NCBI GenBank assembly: GCA_937951615.1
Contig: CALFBH010000077.1
Coordinates: 1 to 64,000, forward strand
Direction: 5' to 3'
From: an uncultured Saprospiraceae bacterium
GTDB taxonomy: Bacteria; Bacteroidota; Bacteroidia; Chitinophagales; Saprospiraceae
DNA: 64,000 nt
Shown: positions 34,442-43,849 of the stretch, piece by piece
How the letters are laid out: each line of letters begins with the position of its first letter
Numbering within the stretch: the stretch's first letter is position 1
Made by a program: the position numbers and the translations under genes
Notes under the pieces: model-generated
The model's database searches: none
What the model was told of the DNA's origin: nothing
The model's input: only the letters and a program-made list of their open reading frames with translations

Positions 34442-35176
34442 ATGAAAACAGAAAAAAAATGGTTTGCATCGTGGTTTGATTCTAAATATTACCACATCTT
34501 ATACCAAAACAGAGACGAACAGGAAGCAGGAGTGTTTATGGATAATCTTGTGGCTCACTTAGACGTGAAAGAAGAGGCGACAATATGGGATTTGGCTTGT
34601 GGCAAAGGACGACATTCTATTTATTTAGCACAAAAAGGTTTTGATGTAACTGGTGCAGATTTGTCGGAAGAAAGTATAGCCATTGCCCAAAATTATGAGC
34701 ATGAACGACTGTCCTTCTTTCAACACGATATGCGGAAATATTTTCGAGTCAATTATTTCGATTATGTATTTAATCTGTTCACCAGCTTTGGTTATTTTGA
34801 TAATCAGAAAGACCATTTAGATACCTTGGAAAATGTAGCCTTAGCCATGAGACCCAGCGGTACTTTTGTCATGGATTTTATGAACGCTCATTTGGTAAAA
34901 GCCAATTTAGTGAGGACAGAACAAAAAACCTTATCGGGCATAAACTTCGATATTCAACGCAATATTGAAAACGGCTATATTATTAAAACAATCAGCTTTG
35001 AAGCAGATGGACAAGCACACAAACATCAGGAAAGAGTCAGGGCTTTCGAGCAGGAAGAACTGATGGATTTATTTCAAAAAGCAGGCTTAACAGTCCAGAA
35101 AACATTCGGAGATTATAAACTGAATAATTTTGACAAAACCACATCCCCAAGATTAATTTTAATAGCGGAGAAGTGA
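34442..35176 (+). CDS. Class I SAM-dependent methyltransferase
   Basis: The 244-aa protein has the class I fold: motif I WDLACGKGRHSIYLA, the Asp of motif II in VTGADLSEESIAIAQ, DYVFNLFTSFGYF after it, and the late RLILIAEK strand. The AdoMet-binding residues are present. The C-terminal half is typical of small-molecule methylases, but the substrate is unknown. An 18-bp palindrome just before the gene suggests regulation. Confidence 0.87.
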   Translation: MKTEKKWFASWFDSKYYHILYQNRDEQEAGVFMDNLVAHLDVKEEATIWDLACGKGRHSIYLAQKGFDVTGADLSEESIAIAQNYEHERLSFFQHDMRKYFRVNYFDYVFNLFTSFGYFDNQKDHLDTLENVALAMRPSGTFVMDFMNAHLVKANLVRTEQKTLSGINFDIQRNIENGYIIKTISFEADGQAHKHQERVRAFEQEELMDLFQKAGLTVQKTFGDYKLNNFDKTTSPRLILIAEK

Positions 35177-35258
35177 CTTGTGTTGTGGTGTTGATGTGTT
35201 GTCGTGTTGATGTTAAAAATACGACAACACATCAACACATCAACACATCAACACGACT
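35177..35258. repeat. CAACACATC phrase repeat with 18-bp inverted repeat
   Basis: Arms GTGTTGATGTGTTGTCGT (35188-35205) and its complement (35221-35238) are perfect with a 15-nt loop, followed by extra CAACACATC copies. It can act as terminator for the methyltransferase gene. The same words occur at 18250-18290 and 57272-57350. Confidence 0.65.
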
Positions 35259-35819
35259 ATGACTGATTTAATTCTACAATTCGATCAATGGCTTTTTCAC
35301 CTCATCAACGGGCAGCTACACAATAGCCTTTTTGATGCCATAATGCCGTATTGGAGAAGCAAATATGTCTGGATGCCGCTTTATATTTTCCTGTTCTCCT
35401 TCCTGCTCATCAACTGGCAAAAACGAGGAATTATTATTATCGTATTTGGATTACTGACCGTCGGAATTGCTGACCTGACGAGTAGCAAACTGGTGAAACC
35501 GGTGGTAGAGCGACTGCGCCCCTGCAATGAACCTGCCCTGGAGTTTGAAGTGCGGGAACTGGTGCGCTGCGGAGGTGGCTACAGTTTTACGTCTTCTCAT
35601 GCGACCAATCATTTCGCTCTAGCTTCTTTTTTTGTGCTGGTTTTTGGCAGGCGTTTTCGCCGTATCAATTGGCTGCTGTGGGGCTGGGCAGCGTCTATCG
35701 CTTATGGGCAGGTGTATGTGGGCGTGCATTATCCACTCGATGTGTTTGCCGGGGCTTTATTGGGGACTTTTATTGGTTTTCTTTGTTTTGAGGTGATGGG
35801 GAGCGTCAGTCGGGAATAA
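35259..35819 (+). CDS. PAP2-family membrane phosphatase
   Basis: The 186-aa protein has the three phosphatase motifs: KLVKPVVERLRP, a GYSFTSSHATNHFA variant of the PSGH motif, and YVGVHYPLDVFAG with the catalytic His and Asp. Five or so hydrophobic segments place it in the inner membrane, with the active site facing outward. Likely substrates are lipid phosphates such as undecaprenyl pyrophosphate or phosphatidic acid. Confidence 0.9.
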   Translation: MTDLILQFDQWLFHLINGQLHNSLFDAIMPYWRSKYVWMPLYIFLFSFLLINWQKRGIIIIVFGLLTVGIADLTSSKLVKPVVERLRPCNEPALEFEVRELVRCGGGYSFTSSHATNHFALASFFVLVFGRRFRRINWLLWGWAASIAYGQVYVGVHYPLDVFAGALLGTFIGFLCFEVMGSVSRE

Positions 35820-36155
35820 TTTTTCCACATCCATCAAATTATTTTTGTAAATTGCGTATCTGAACGGCAATAAGGAATGATAGATATATCACATTGGAAG
35901 AAAAAGTAAAAATAGTTTGGTCATTTTTTGCTGCTTGAAAAGCATTTTTAATGAACTATTCTAACTATTATTTTGTATAATAATGTGTGATGTTCTATAA
36001 TGATGATTATAAAACATCAAAAGATATTTAAGAAGTCCCTGTTTTCAGGGATAGCCAACATGCACTGTAATGGTTTTGTTTCAATAGTCTGCTTAACAGT
36101 AGCTTTAACAGCTTTAAAATTGAAAACTTATTTTCTAACTAAAAAAGATTTGCCT
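35820..36155. other. Intergenic region
   Basis: AT-rich stretch after the PAP2 gene. A TATTTTTG match to the -7 consensus at 35840-35847 lacks a well-placed TTG. A frame opening at 36000 is not convincing. Confidence 0.35.
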
Positions 36156-36275
36156 ATGAAACAAGTAATAAATTTAACCAGTACACTCCGAGAAAAGATT
36201 TGTGCAATTATTGAAACGATATGGAATATTGGAACATCCATTACAGCTGCTGTTGTGTTTGGCAAAAAAATGTAA
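36156..36275 (+). CDS. Possible 39-aa peptide upstream of a toxin-antitoxin pair
   Basis: ATG at 36156 opens a short frame (MKQVINLTSTLREKICAIIE, then a hydrophobic TSITAAVVFG and KKM). It ends 23 bp before the antitoxin ATG. It could be a leader peptide or chance. There is no homology I can name, so confidence is low. Confidence 0.2.
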   Translation: MKQVINLTSTLREKICAIIETIWNIGTSITAAVVFGKKM

Positions 36276-36298
36276 ATTGAGAAAAAATTAAATTGATT

Positions 36299-36523
36299 AT
36301 GACACTTCATATCCAAATATTAAATCCCAGTGCCAAAAATTTACTAAATGAATTAGAGAAACTAAATTTAATTCGCATAAAAAGAAAGGATGAATCAAAA
36401 CCTGATTTCCTTGATTTAGTGAAGAACATAAGGCAGAAAAAAAAGGGAGGAATGAGCTTGGAAGAAATCTCAAAAGAAGTAGAAGCGGTTAGGCTTAAGA
36501 GGTATCAAAATAAAGGAAAATAA
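36299..36523 (+). CDS. Antitoxin of a PIN-domain toxin-antitoxin pair
   Basis: The 74-aa protein (MTLHIQILNPSAKNLLNELE) has a short strand, helices, and a Lys/Arg-rich C-terminus (LDLVKNIRQKKKGGMSLEEI, then SKEVEAVRLKRY), as do antitoxins that precede PIN toxins. I chose ATG 36299 over the TTG at 36293. The toxin gene begins 5 bp after its stop, so both are on one message. Confidence 0.7.
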   Translation: MTLHIQILNPSAKNLLNELEKLNLIRIKRKDESKPDFLDLVKNIRQKKKGGMSLEEISKEVEAVRLKRYQNKGK

Positions 36524-36528
36524 CCTCA

Positions 36529-36939
36529 ATGCGTGTTATTTTAGATACCAACCTCTGGATAAGTTATCTGATATCAAATCGTCATGTCCGATTAGATGAA
36601 TTAATTGAGTCCGATGAGTGTGTTTTACTTTTTAGTGCCGAACTTATCAATGAATTTGTTATAGTAGCTGAACGACCAAAGTTTGAAAAATATTTCAGTC
36701 AGGATGAAGTAATGAACTTAATTGAGCAAATCAATTCTGTCGGTGAGTTAATTGAAGTGCATTCCGACTTACAGTTGTGTCGAGACGAAAAAGATAATTT
36801 TTTGCTCAATCTGGCAAAGGACGGAAATGCTGATTTTTTGGTGACTGGTGATAAAGATTTACTAGAAATAGCTCAAATCAATAATACCCAAATTCTTACC
36901 TATAAAGACTTTATAACCAAGTTGGACGAAGTTGATTAG
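36529..36939 (+). CDS. PIN-domain toxin (putative ribonuclease)
   Basis: The 136-aa protein has the PIN acidic residues: Asp6 (VILDTNLWIS), Glu in the SAELINEFV helix, Asp residues in CRDEKDNFLL, and ADFLVTGDKDLL near the C-terminus. PIN toxins cleave RNA and are blocked by the adjacent antitoxin. All the key acids and normal length are present, so it appears intact. Confidence 0.85.
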   Translation: MRVILDTNLWISYLISNRHVRLDELIESDECVLLFSAELINEFVIVAERPKFEKYFSQDEVMNLIEQINSVGELIEVHSDLQLCRDEKDNFLLNLAKDGNADFLVTGDKDLLEIAQINNTQILTYKDFITKLDEVD

Positions 36940-36959
36940 CCACTAATAAACAACCGAGG
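36938..36959 (+). repeat. 22-bp direct repeat, copy 1
   Basis: AGCCACTAATAAACAACCGA followed by GG occurs here, across the PIN toxin stop codon, and again with one mismatch at 38553-38574. The two copies bracket the GNAT and lipoprotein genes. Confidence 0.6.
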
Positions 36960-36962
36960 GTT

Positions 36963-37550
36963 TTATTGGAAACCTTTATTGATTTTCTTTGTTCTGAGGT
37001 AATGGAGAAAATCCTTCTTATCCCCTATGTTTAACTGCGCACGAAAAGTCAGTTCATCTTCTTTTTCCAGCTTAAATCCTCTGTGTCGGAGTATTTCCAG
37101 CATTTGAATATTAGAAGAAAATACCAACGCATAAATTTGCTCAAAACCCATTCTTTTTGCAATATCTAAAACATAGGTCGTCATTATTGTACCAAGTCCT
37201 TTGCCCTGCCAGTTATCTGATATAATAATGGCAAATTCTGCCTTGGTGTTTGTTTCACCGACGATTCTCACAACAGCAATAATTTCCTTTTGAGATCCCT
37301 CTTGAATTTCAGCTACAATTGCCATTTCTCTTGAATAATCAATTTCAGTAAGCCGTTTGACAAGTGCATCGGATATTTTAGGAACATAGCCGAGAAATCG
37401 GTCATAAATACTTTCCTCAGACAACTGCGCCCTGAAACTATCAGCCTGCTTGCCGTCAATGGGATGAATAGGTCTTAATACGACCAAAGTTTCATCGTTT
37501 AATTGCACAGAACTGATATGTTCGACTGGATAGGACTTCATTTTATACAA
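36963..37550 (-). CDS. GNAT-family N-acetyltransferase
   Basis: The 195-aa protein has a GNAT core: REMAIVAEIQEGSQKEIIAV, FAIIISDNWQGKGLGTIMTT with the acetyl-CoA pyrophosphate-binding Q-x-x-G-x-G motif, and YALVFSSNIQMLEILRHRGF. The N-terminal part (LRPIHPIDGKQADSFRAQLS) is like the acetyltransferase domains of regulatory Pat-type enzymes. There is no acyl-CoA synthetase-like domain here. Substrate unknown. Confidence 0.85.
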   Translation of the reverse strand: MYKMKSYPVEHISSVQLNDETLVVLRPIHPIDGKQADSFRAQLSEESIYDRFLGYVPKISDALVKRLTEIDYSREMAIVAEIQEGSQKEIIAVVRIVGETNTKAEFAIIISDNWQGKGLGTIMTTYVLDIAKRMGFEQIYALVFSSNIQMLEILRHRGFKLEKEDELTFRAQLNIGDKKDFLHYLRTKKINKGFQ

Positions 37551-37608
37551 TCTTAGTTGTTAATACAAGGTAGTGAACAGTTTCTAATGCTTATTTGTTG
37601 TTTTAGCT

Positions 37609-38160
37609 ATGAGAAAATATCTGTTAATTTTCTATGCTATTATTGCTTACACCGCCTGCTACGCGCCAGCGCCACAAAAAGAATTTACCGGTAAAAAGCA
37701 ATTTAGAACAACAGACCCGTCGCGACTGTATTTCAAAAATATGCGTAGCACCTACTATTACCGTTCCCGCCGCCCCAATTCCAAAAAAGATATTTATCAA
37801 CTCAAAAAAATCAGCAGCGCGACAGACCGCCCCATTTTAAAACCAGTCATCATCAACGATTGGCTGGCAGACCAGGCTTATATTTTTATTGAAAAAAATG
37901 ACTACCCGCATTTCCATCCTGATACTTTGCAGGTATATTGGCTGGATGCCGACACGACGGGTATGTTTTTTATGACGACGCCGACTAAAGAGGCGCAATA
38001 TGAGTTTGCCGGTGAAGTCTATGAAGCTTTGATGACTGGAAAGTCTCTGAAACTGAAAACAGATAAAGGCGAATTAATGCCTTTTTTGAATGAAGAAAAG
38101 GATGCGCTGCATTTTGTTACGATACTTCGGGATTATTATCGGCTGACGGAGGTGCGGTGA
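37609..38160 (+). CDS. Small lipoprotein of unknown function
   Basis: A signal with lipobox (YAIIAYTAC, lipidated Cys17) begins this 183-aa protein. The rest has a basic region (RSTYYYRSRRPNSKK) and a mixed alpha/beta body. I do not recognise the family. It is convergent with a broken minus-strand gene downstream. Confidence 0.6.
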   Translation: MRKYLLIFYAIIAYTACYAPAPQKEFTGKKQFRTTDPSRLYFKNMRSTYYYRSRRPNSKKDIYQLKKISSATDRPILKPVIINDWLADQAYIFIEKNDYPHFHPDTLQVYWLDADTTGMFFMTTPTKEAQYEFAGEVYEALMTGKSLKLKTDKGELMPFLNEEKDALHFVTILRDYYRLTEVR

Positions 38161-38163
38161 AGG

Positions 38164-38340
38164 GAGGGAATCTCGAAGTGGTTTTTGAGAGGGAGCTTTA
38201 GAAGGAATTTTTAATTCAATACCTTTAAAATCAGAATAAAGCAGGTCGTTCTTATTGTCACCAAAATAGTTTTTCAGAAAAGAAATAACCTCACTTATCT
38301 ATCCGTTGGTAGCTTGTTTTCTTAGTTCTTGAAAATTCAT
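38164..38340 (-). pseudogene. Gene fragment with an in-frame stop
   Basis: An ATG at 38340 starts MNFQELRKQATNG, then TAG at 38301-38299. The frame stays open beyond it with plausible protein (ISEVISFLKNYFGDNKNDLL, then YSDFKGIELKIPS) before running into the opposite-strand lipoprotein gene. It looks like the 5' part of a gene with a nonsense mutation and a lost 3' end. The family is unknown, and the evidence is only the protein-like composition on both sides of the stop. Confidence 0.35.
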
Positions 38341-38552
38341 AATGCTCCGTTTTATTGGTTTGTAATAAATTTCTTTGCAGCAAATTTTAAGGTTATAATT
38401 GAATACAAATACCCTTACGTATACAATATACATTAAATAATCAACTTGACCAAGAAATGAACTGTACCCCAAAAGTGTAGCTCAGCGTATAAACCATGGG
38501 CAGAATTAACCAGCCCCTAGCGGTATAATTTCCAAATCCTTCCGTATCTTTA

Positions 38553-38574
38553 AGCCACTAATAAACAAACGAGG
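38553..38574 (+). repeat. 22-bp direct repeat, copy 2
   Basis: This copy differs from the one at 36938-36959 at a single base. Both are in the same orientation, 1.6 kb apart. Confidence 0.6.
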
Positions 38575-38633
38575 AACTACCTGAATTCAACCAAACACCA
38601 TTTTAAAATTGTAAAATTGATTGATTGCCCAGC

Positions 38634-38692
38634 TTTTGAATTTGAGTTTGAGTTTGAATTTGAGTTTGAATTTGACATTTGAGTTTGAATTT
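38634..38692. repeat. TTTGAR hexanucleotide tandem repeat
   Basis: About nine units of TTTGAA/TTTGAG with one CA interruption run up to 27 bp before the ATG of the giant adhesin. The remainder of 38341-38633 holds no gene that I can see. Confidence 0.7.
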
Positions 38693-38719
38693 GTATTTCC
38701 TCTTTACTAAACCACGACT

Positions 38720-41700
38720 ATGAAAATACCATTACCTGCCCTGTGCATTAGCGCAATGTTATGTCTATACACAAGCCTCAACGCTCAATGCCCCGAACAA
38801 GCCCCCGTATATCCAACGCCACAACCCGGAACATGCGGTGCAGCGGAATCCAGCCTCAGCATCGCCCCATATTTTGATGTTTGCCAAACCATCTGCCTCG
38901 ATAATACAGGCGTAGGCGCGAGCGGACAGGTCGGTGACCTCTCCTGCATGGGGGGAAGCGATGCGAATGACCTCTGGATACACGCCGAAAATCTATACAA
39001 TGCCGTACCTGGATACGATGGCTCCATTGGACTACGCTGGGTAAACTGGCCCAATAAAGCCACAGGAGCATTGCCGCCCTACGTAGCCATTCACGCAGAA
39101 GTAGATGCCAACCTCGCAGGAACAGCCATCAACGTCATCGGTATCAACTGTGGCGATGGTTTTATTATTGAAAATGCCATCTGCCTGCCACCAGAGCAAC
39201 CCGGACAACAGTTCTACGCAGTAGCCGGAACTTTCCCAACACTAGCTGAACTCGACCCTGTTGTAGATGCCCAGGGCGGAATTGATTTGGACTTGAATGA
39301 CATCAATTACTGGATACAATTTGTAAGCAGCGATGGTGGGCAAGGGGAAATCTGCTTTGAAGTCTCGACTTATGAAGCTGGTTCACTTTGCGGCGATGCT
39401 ATCTCGTTGCCTCTAAGTGGTTCGGCAGGTATAATGACAGGTTCGACTTCTGGCTGTTTGTGCGATGCAACAGTTTACGGTGGTCTGGCGAGTACCGTGA
39501 ACAACCTACCCGTACCTTGTGGCATGGAATCGGCTTCCGCGCTTTGGTACGAAATCAATGCAACTTACGATTGCAATATCATCAGTGCAGATGTTTCTGT
39601 CTGGGGCGGTTCTGATGATTATAATGTCGCTATTTTGAGCGGCGTCAATTGTCCTGGAGATAATGGCACAAATCCAATTACAGGAGCAGCTGTATTTACA
39701 CCTGGACAAACGCTGGAACTGGGTACAGTTGTCGAATCTTCTGCCTGTGGCACAGCCGCTGTCACTGCTCAATCGCTGCCTGCCGGAATCTATTATATCT
39801 ATGTTTCCGGTGCTTCTGAACGCCCAACTTTTACGCTTGACGTAACTGTTGAAGATGGCGCAACAGGGGCAGGAATGGCTTCTTCCGGACAAAATGGAAC
39901 AAATGTTTGTTCAGGTACGACTATGCAAGTCAGTACTTCGGGAGCAGTATTGCCATTAAGCGCGAACGGACAGAGTGTTGCCTGGTTTTACGATGAAAAT
40001 ATCAATTTTAACCCTTATAATAATGAAGGAACTTATGCAGGTTCAGGGACAAATAATGTCGATTTGAATCTGCCGACCAATACAGGTTGCGATGAAATTA
40101 CCATTTATATAAAAGGTATAGTTTCTGATGATGGCACTTCGGCTGTCGCCAATTGCACCGCAGTATCCAATGTCTTGAATGTAACCGTTTATCCAGAAAT
40201 AGGAACGTCAAGTGTCCTGAATCAGCAATGTCTGATTACAGTTGCCGGACGTTGCCCCGACTTTACCGTCAATGGAAATGCTGGCTCCGACACTTATACA
40301 GGCACAGCCGCAGAAGATGGCAATACGATTAGTTTTATTATTTCCAATGGCTTGACTGATTGTAATGAAACAGCCTTTGAAACACTGACTTGCGGGAGCA
40401 CAAGCTGCGCCCAGCCTTCTGGTTCAGCTATGTCGATTTGTGATACCAATGATCCTTTTAATTTTTACATTGAAGTCAGTTTTACAGCAGGATCGGCAAG
40501 TAGCTATCTTGTGACGGCAAGCGACGGGAGCGCGATTCCGTCCAATGGGGGTACAGTACAACTCGGTCCATTTGCGAATGATAACACCATTTCTGTCAGC
40601 ATTGACAATACAGAAGATCCTTCTTGTAACCTGCCGCTGGGCAATTTTACCAATAACTGCAATCCTTTATCCTGTCCAAATCTCACGTCCACAACTGCAA
40701 GTACATCAGGCGATGTGTGTAGTGGTGATTTAGTCATTTTGCAGGCGACTGTCGATCAGGGTATATTGGGAACAGATTATGCCATACAATGGCTGGTCAA
40801 TGATGAGCCGATTCCCGGCGCGACTGTGCTGACTTATAATTATGACTTTTCAACTAGTCAGAACTGTGCGCCAGAAGTCCAGTCTTTTTCGGCTGAGATC
40901 ACCTGCCTTACGGCAAATGCTGCACCCGCAACCAACCCAACGATGGATGTGTCCGGTTTTGTAACAGTTTACCCCATACCACAATTAGGCATAGATTTTA
41001 TACCAGATCCTTCCGGCTGTTCTGTTACTCCAATTGATAATTGCGGCGGACTAGTTATCACGAACTCACCAGTGAGTGACCCTATGCCAGGCGATGCAGC
41101 AGTTACCGTAAATTACACGGTTTCCCTGACAGGTGCGCCTGCGGGATGCGCTGCAACAGGTACATACACGATAGAATGTGAAGCTTGTGGCAGCGATGCC
41201 GGAGCAGGTGTCAATGCAACGGATAATGTGTATTGCGATGGAGAAACGTTCAGCCTTGCGACAGATGGAGCGACACTTGAAAATGGTTATACAATAGGTT
41301 ACGCAGTTAGCACAACCAATCCATTCAATAATCTGGAATCGACTGTGATAGATGCGGTGAATACAGGAAATGTGATTGGCCCTTACACAGCAGCAGATGT
41401 TGTTTCGCTGACCAATGGTACAGATTATGGACCAGGAACCTTCTATTTTACGCCATTCACCAGCCTTAATCTGGATAATTCCCAAGTCCTGTTTTCTCAA
41501 TCTGGTTCTTTAGAGTCTTCTACTATTTTTGATGTAGAATCAGTTAATATTACGATACCAGAACAAATTTACTGCGCGGGTGTAACGGAATTTAACATCA
41601 CCTTCACGGCAACACAAACAAGTGGAGGAGGAGATCCGATTGATGAAATTAGCGGTTTGTTTAGCAATGGAGGAGGAAGTGGTTTCAATGAAACATTATC

Positions 41701-43648
41701 CAATTATAGCAATAACCCTTCCGGGCAATCTGTTTATCTGGAAATTTCCAGTAGCTTTGGCGCGACTGTCGCGTATAGTCTGACCGTCAGTTATGCAGGT
41801 GATTATTCATTTCCAACTTTATGCCTCTCTTGCGATGATGTTGGCAATTCAGTTGTTGTAGAATTATTACCTGAAATTATATTGGGAACACCCACGCAAC
41901 CACAAGTATGTGCTGGAGAGCAATTAGATTTAACCAGCTTAAATCCATCGTCTAATCTAGTCGGAACATTCAATTGGTATGATGCTGACCCCAATTCAGG
42001 TGGCATGTTAATCACAAATCCATCAGCTATTACACCGACGAATGGCGATGAATATTGGGTGCTTTTTGAAGCAGACGCTGATCCGACTTGTACAGCTTCA
42101 ACAAGTTTAGTTATCAATACCACAGCTTTGCCTAGTCTCAATGCAATTCCCAATCAGCCAGCCTTATGCCTCGGCGATGTGGTTGATTTGACTCAATTGG
42201 AAAATAGCATAAGCAGCGACCCTGGCATTTTTACTTGGTATCGTGGCAATCCGCAAACCGACCCTTTTGCAGTCCAATTGACCAGCGCAGCAGCGATGAA
42301 TCAGTCGCCGGCTGCTGGCACGACTTACGTGGCCGTTTTTGCAGGAACTTCTGGCTGTTCCAATCAGGTCAGTACCACTTATACCGTAAATAATCCGCCA
42401 CAACTCACACCTATTTTGAGTCAAAGTCTCTGTAGCGGAGCTATTTTTGATTTGACTTCCGTCGAATCTAATCTTGCAGGAGGATTGATAGGAACATTCA
42501 CCTGGTACGACAGCAATCCAGGTACAGGTGGCACGCAAATCAGTGACCCGACAAATGCGATGCCCAATGACGGAGACGAGTATTTTGCAGTATTTGAAGA
42601 TGCGAATACCAATTGTACAAACAGCATTGGCGTCAGCTTCACGAATCTACCCGCACCTATGCTCAATCAACCAGCTACACCTGCAGCGCTTTGTGTAGGC
42701 GCAGAAGTTGATTTGACGACCTACGAGCCGGGCATTATTTTATCGCCGGGTACATTTACCTGGTATCTCGATGGACAGGAAGTTGTTGAACCTGATGAAG
42801 TCATTCCGACTGACGGGCAGACTTATGTCGTAGAATTTGAAGATGCACTGACGGGCTGTTCAGCTACAACAAGTTTGACCTTTACGGTTTTGGATAATCC
42901 AATATTAAACACTGTAAGTCCAAATCCATTTTGTGGTATGGAAATGATTGACCTGACGGCTTATAATGCAAATGTTACCACTGATGCCGGTACATTCGAC
43001 TGGTACCTCGGCAATCCACAGGCTGGCGGAACAGTCATTAATGACCCTACAAATGTGATTCCTCAAAATCTGGATGATTATTGCGCTTTATTTACGGCTG
43101 CGAATGGCTGCACAGGTATTGCCTGCTTTACAGCCACCGTATTTGCAGAAGTTTCAGGTGTGACCGCCAGCTTCACTTGCAATGCAGGACTAGGAACATT
43201 AGCAGTAGATTATACCAGTGCAGCAGGCGGAAATGGCACGTATCAGATTGCCAGCAATTCGCCAAACACAGACGGAGAAGTCTTAGCAGATGGCACAGCC
43301 TGGACCATCATTATAGAAGACTCCAATGGCTGCGCACAAGCTGAAGTACTCACCGGCACCATCGCCTGCCCAGTTGGTTTGGAGGATGTACTAGCACAAA
43401 ACAGCCTAAGCATTTATCCAAATCCAACAAGCAACCAATTTCAGGTAGAATTTGACCTGCTGGCAACGAATATGGTGCAATTGACAGTACAAAACATACT
43501 CGGACAAGCCGTTTATCAAACGGAACAAACTTTACTTAATGGAGCATATCAACACAGCATAGACATGTCAGACCTTGCATCTGGCGTATATTTGCTGAGC
43601 ATCTCAGTAGGAGAGGAGCGACTGGTGAAAAAGGTGGTTCGGAAGTAA
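38720..43648 (+). CDS. Giant secreted Ig-like adhesin with T9SS sorting domain
   Basis: The 1642-aa protein has a signal peptide (MKIPLPALCISAMLCLYTSL) and a Cys-rich N-terminal half (to about residue 1000). At least five repeats of about 80 residues follow, with the pattern LCxGxxVDLTxxxxxxxxxxGTFTWY, then P-x-x-G-x-x-Y-x-x-x-F-E; these are Ig-like modules seen in Bacteroidota surface proteins. The C-terminus (LSIYPNPTSNQFQVEFDLLA to VVRK) is a T9SS type A sorting domain. It should be exported and anchored at the surface, perhaps for adhesion. A hexanucleotide repeat lies immediately upstream. Confidence 0.85.
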   Translation: MKIPLPALCISAMLCLYTSLNAQCPEQAPVYPTPQPGTCGAAESSLSIAPYFDVCQTICLDNTGVGASGQVGDLSCMGGSDANDLWIHAENLYNAVPGYDGSIGLRWVNWPNKATGALPPYVAIHAEVDANLAGTAINVIGINCGDGFIIENAICLPPEQPGQQFYAVAGTFPTLAELDPVVDAQGGIDLDLNDINYWIQFVSSDGGQGEICFEVSTYEAGSLCGDAISLPLSGSAGIMTGSTSGCLCDATVYGGLASTVNNLPVPCGMESASALWYEINATYDCNIISADVSVWGGSDDYNVAILSGVNCPGDNGTNPITGAAVFTPGQTLELGTVVESSACGTAAVTAQSLPAGIYYIYVSGASERPTFTLDVTVEDGATGAGMASSGQNGTNVCSGTTMQVSTSGAVLPLSANGQSVAWFYDENINFNPYNNEGTYAGSGTNNVDLNLPTNTGCDEITIYIKGIVSDDGTSAVANCTAVSNVLNVTVYPEIGTSSVLNQQCLITVAGRCPDFTVNGNAGSDTYTGTAAEDGNTISFIISNGLTDCNETAFETLTCGSTSCAQPSGSAMSICDTNDPFNFYIEVSFTAGSASSYLVTASDGSAIPSNGGTVQLGPFANDNTISVSIDNTEDPSCNLPLGNFTNNCNPLSCPNLTSTTASTSGDVCSGDLVILQATVDQGILGTDYAIQWLVNDEPIPGATVLTYNYDFSTSQNCAPEVQSFSAEITCLTANAAPATNPTMDVSGFVTVYPIPQLGIDFIPDPSGCSVTPIDNCGGLVITNSPVSDPMPGDAAVTVNYTVSLTGAPAGCAATGTYTIECEACGSDAGAGVNATDNVYCDGETFSLATDGATLENGYTIGYAVSTTNPFNNLESTVIDAVNTGNVIGPYTAADVVSLTNGTDYGPGTFYFTPFTSLNLDNSQVLFSQSGSLESSTIFDVESVNITIPEQIYCAGVTEFNITFTATQTSGGGDPIDEISGLFSNGGGSGFNETLSNYSNNPSGQSVYLEISSSFGATVAYSLTVSYAGDYSFPTLCLSCDDVGNSVVVELLPEIILGTPTQPQVCAGEQLDLTSLNPSSNLVGTFNWYDADPNSGGMLITNPSAITPTNGDEYWVLFEADADPTCTASTSLVINTTALPSLNAIPNQPALCLGDVVDLTQLENSISSDPGIFTWYRGNPQTDPFAVQLTSAAAMNQSPAAGTTYVAVFAGTSGCSNQVSTTYTVNNPPQLTPILSQSLCSGAIFDLTSVESNLAGGLIGTFTWYDSNPGTGGTQISDPTNAMPNDGDEYFAVFEDANTNCTNSIGVSFTNLPAPMLNQPATPAALCVGAEVDLTTYEPGIILSPGTFTWYLDGQEVVEPDEVIPTDGQTYVVEFEDALTGCSATTSLTFTVLDNPILNTVSPNPFCGMEMIDLTAYNANVTTDAGTFDWYLGNPQAGGTVINDPTNVIPQNLDDYCALFTAANGCTGIACFTATVFAEVSGVTASFTCNAGLGTLAVDYTSAAGGNGTYQIASNSPNTDGEVLADGTAWTIIIEDSNGCAQAEVLTGTIACPVGLEDVLAQNSLSIYPNPTSNQFQVEFDLLATNMVQLTVQNILGQAVYQTEQTLLNGAYQHSIDMSDLASGVYLLSISVGEERLVKKVVRK

Positions 43649-43693
43649 GAAAGAATATCGAATATTAAAGTCAGGCTTCACATAGCTTCGTCG

Positions 43694-43745
43694 CCAAAAC
43701 TGCATGATGACCTAGAAACCTTCAAGCAGTTTTGGAGGTTAAATC
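43694..43745. repeat. Inverted repeat downstream of the adhesin gene
   Basis: Arms CCAAAACTGC (43694-43703) and GCAGTTTTGG (43736-43745) are perfect. A further phrase-like stretch follows to 43830 (ggcgacttatcttgtcgcac). The hairpin may stop transcription between two convergent genes. Confidence 0.55.
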
Positions 43746-43849
43746 CACTCTTGTAATCTTTGCAAAAATCCGATGACCAGGAGTTTAGCAGTATTTGTGG
43801 CGACTTATCTTGTCGCACCGTTCACATTGTTGTCGGCTGCCTTCTTTTT

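Noticed and set aside
36000-36155. Upstream part of the 91-codon frame before the PIN pair
   Set aside because: Composition is not protein-like; only the short ATG at 36156 is kept, at low confidence.
38475-38535. tRNA-like stretch (GTGTAGCTCAG resembling a D-arm)
   Set aside because: The D-stem partner GAGC is absent, no T-arm GGTTCRA motif follows, and no acceptor stem can be formed.
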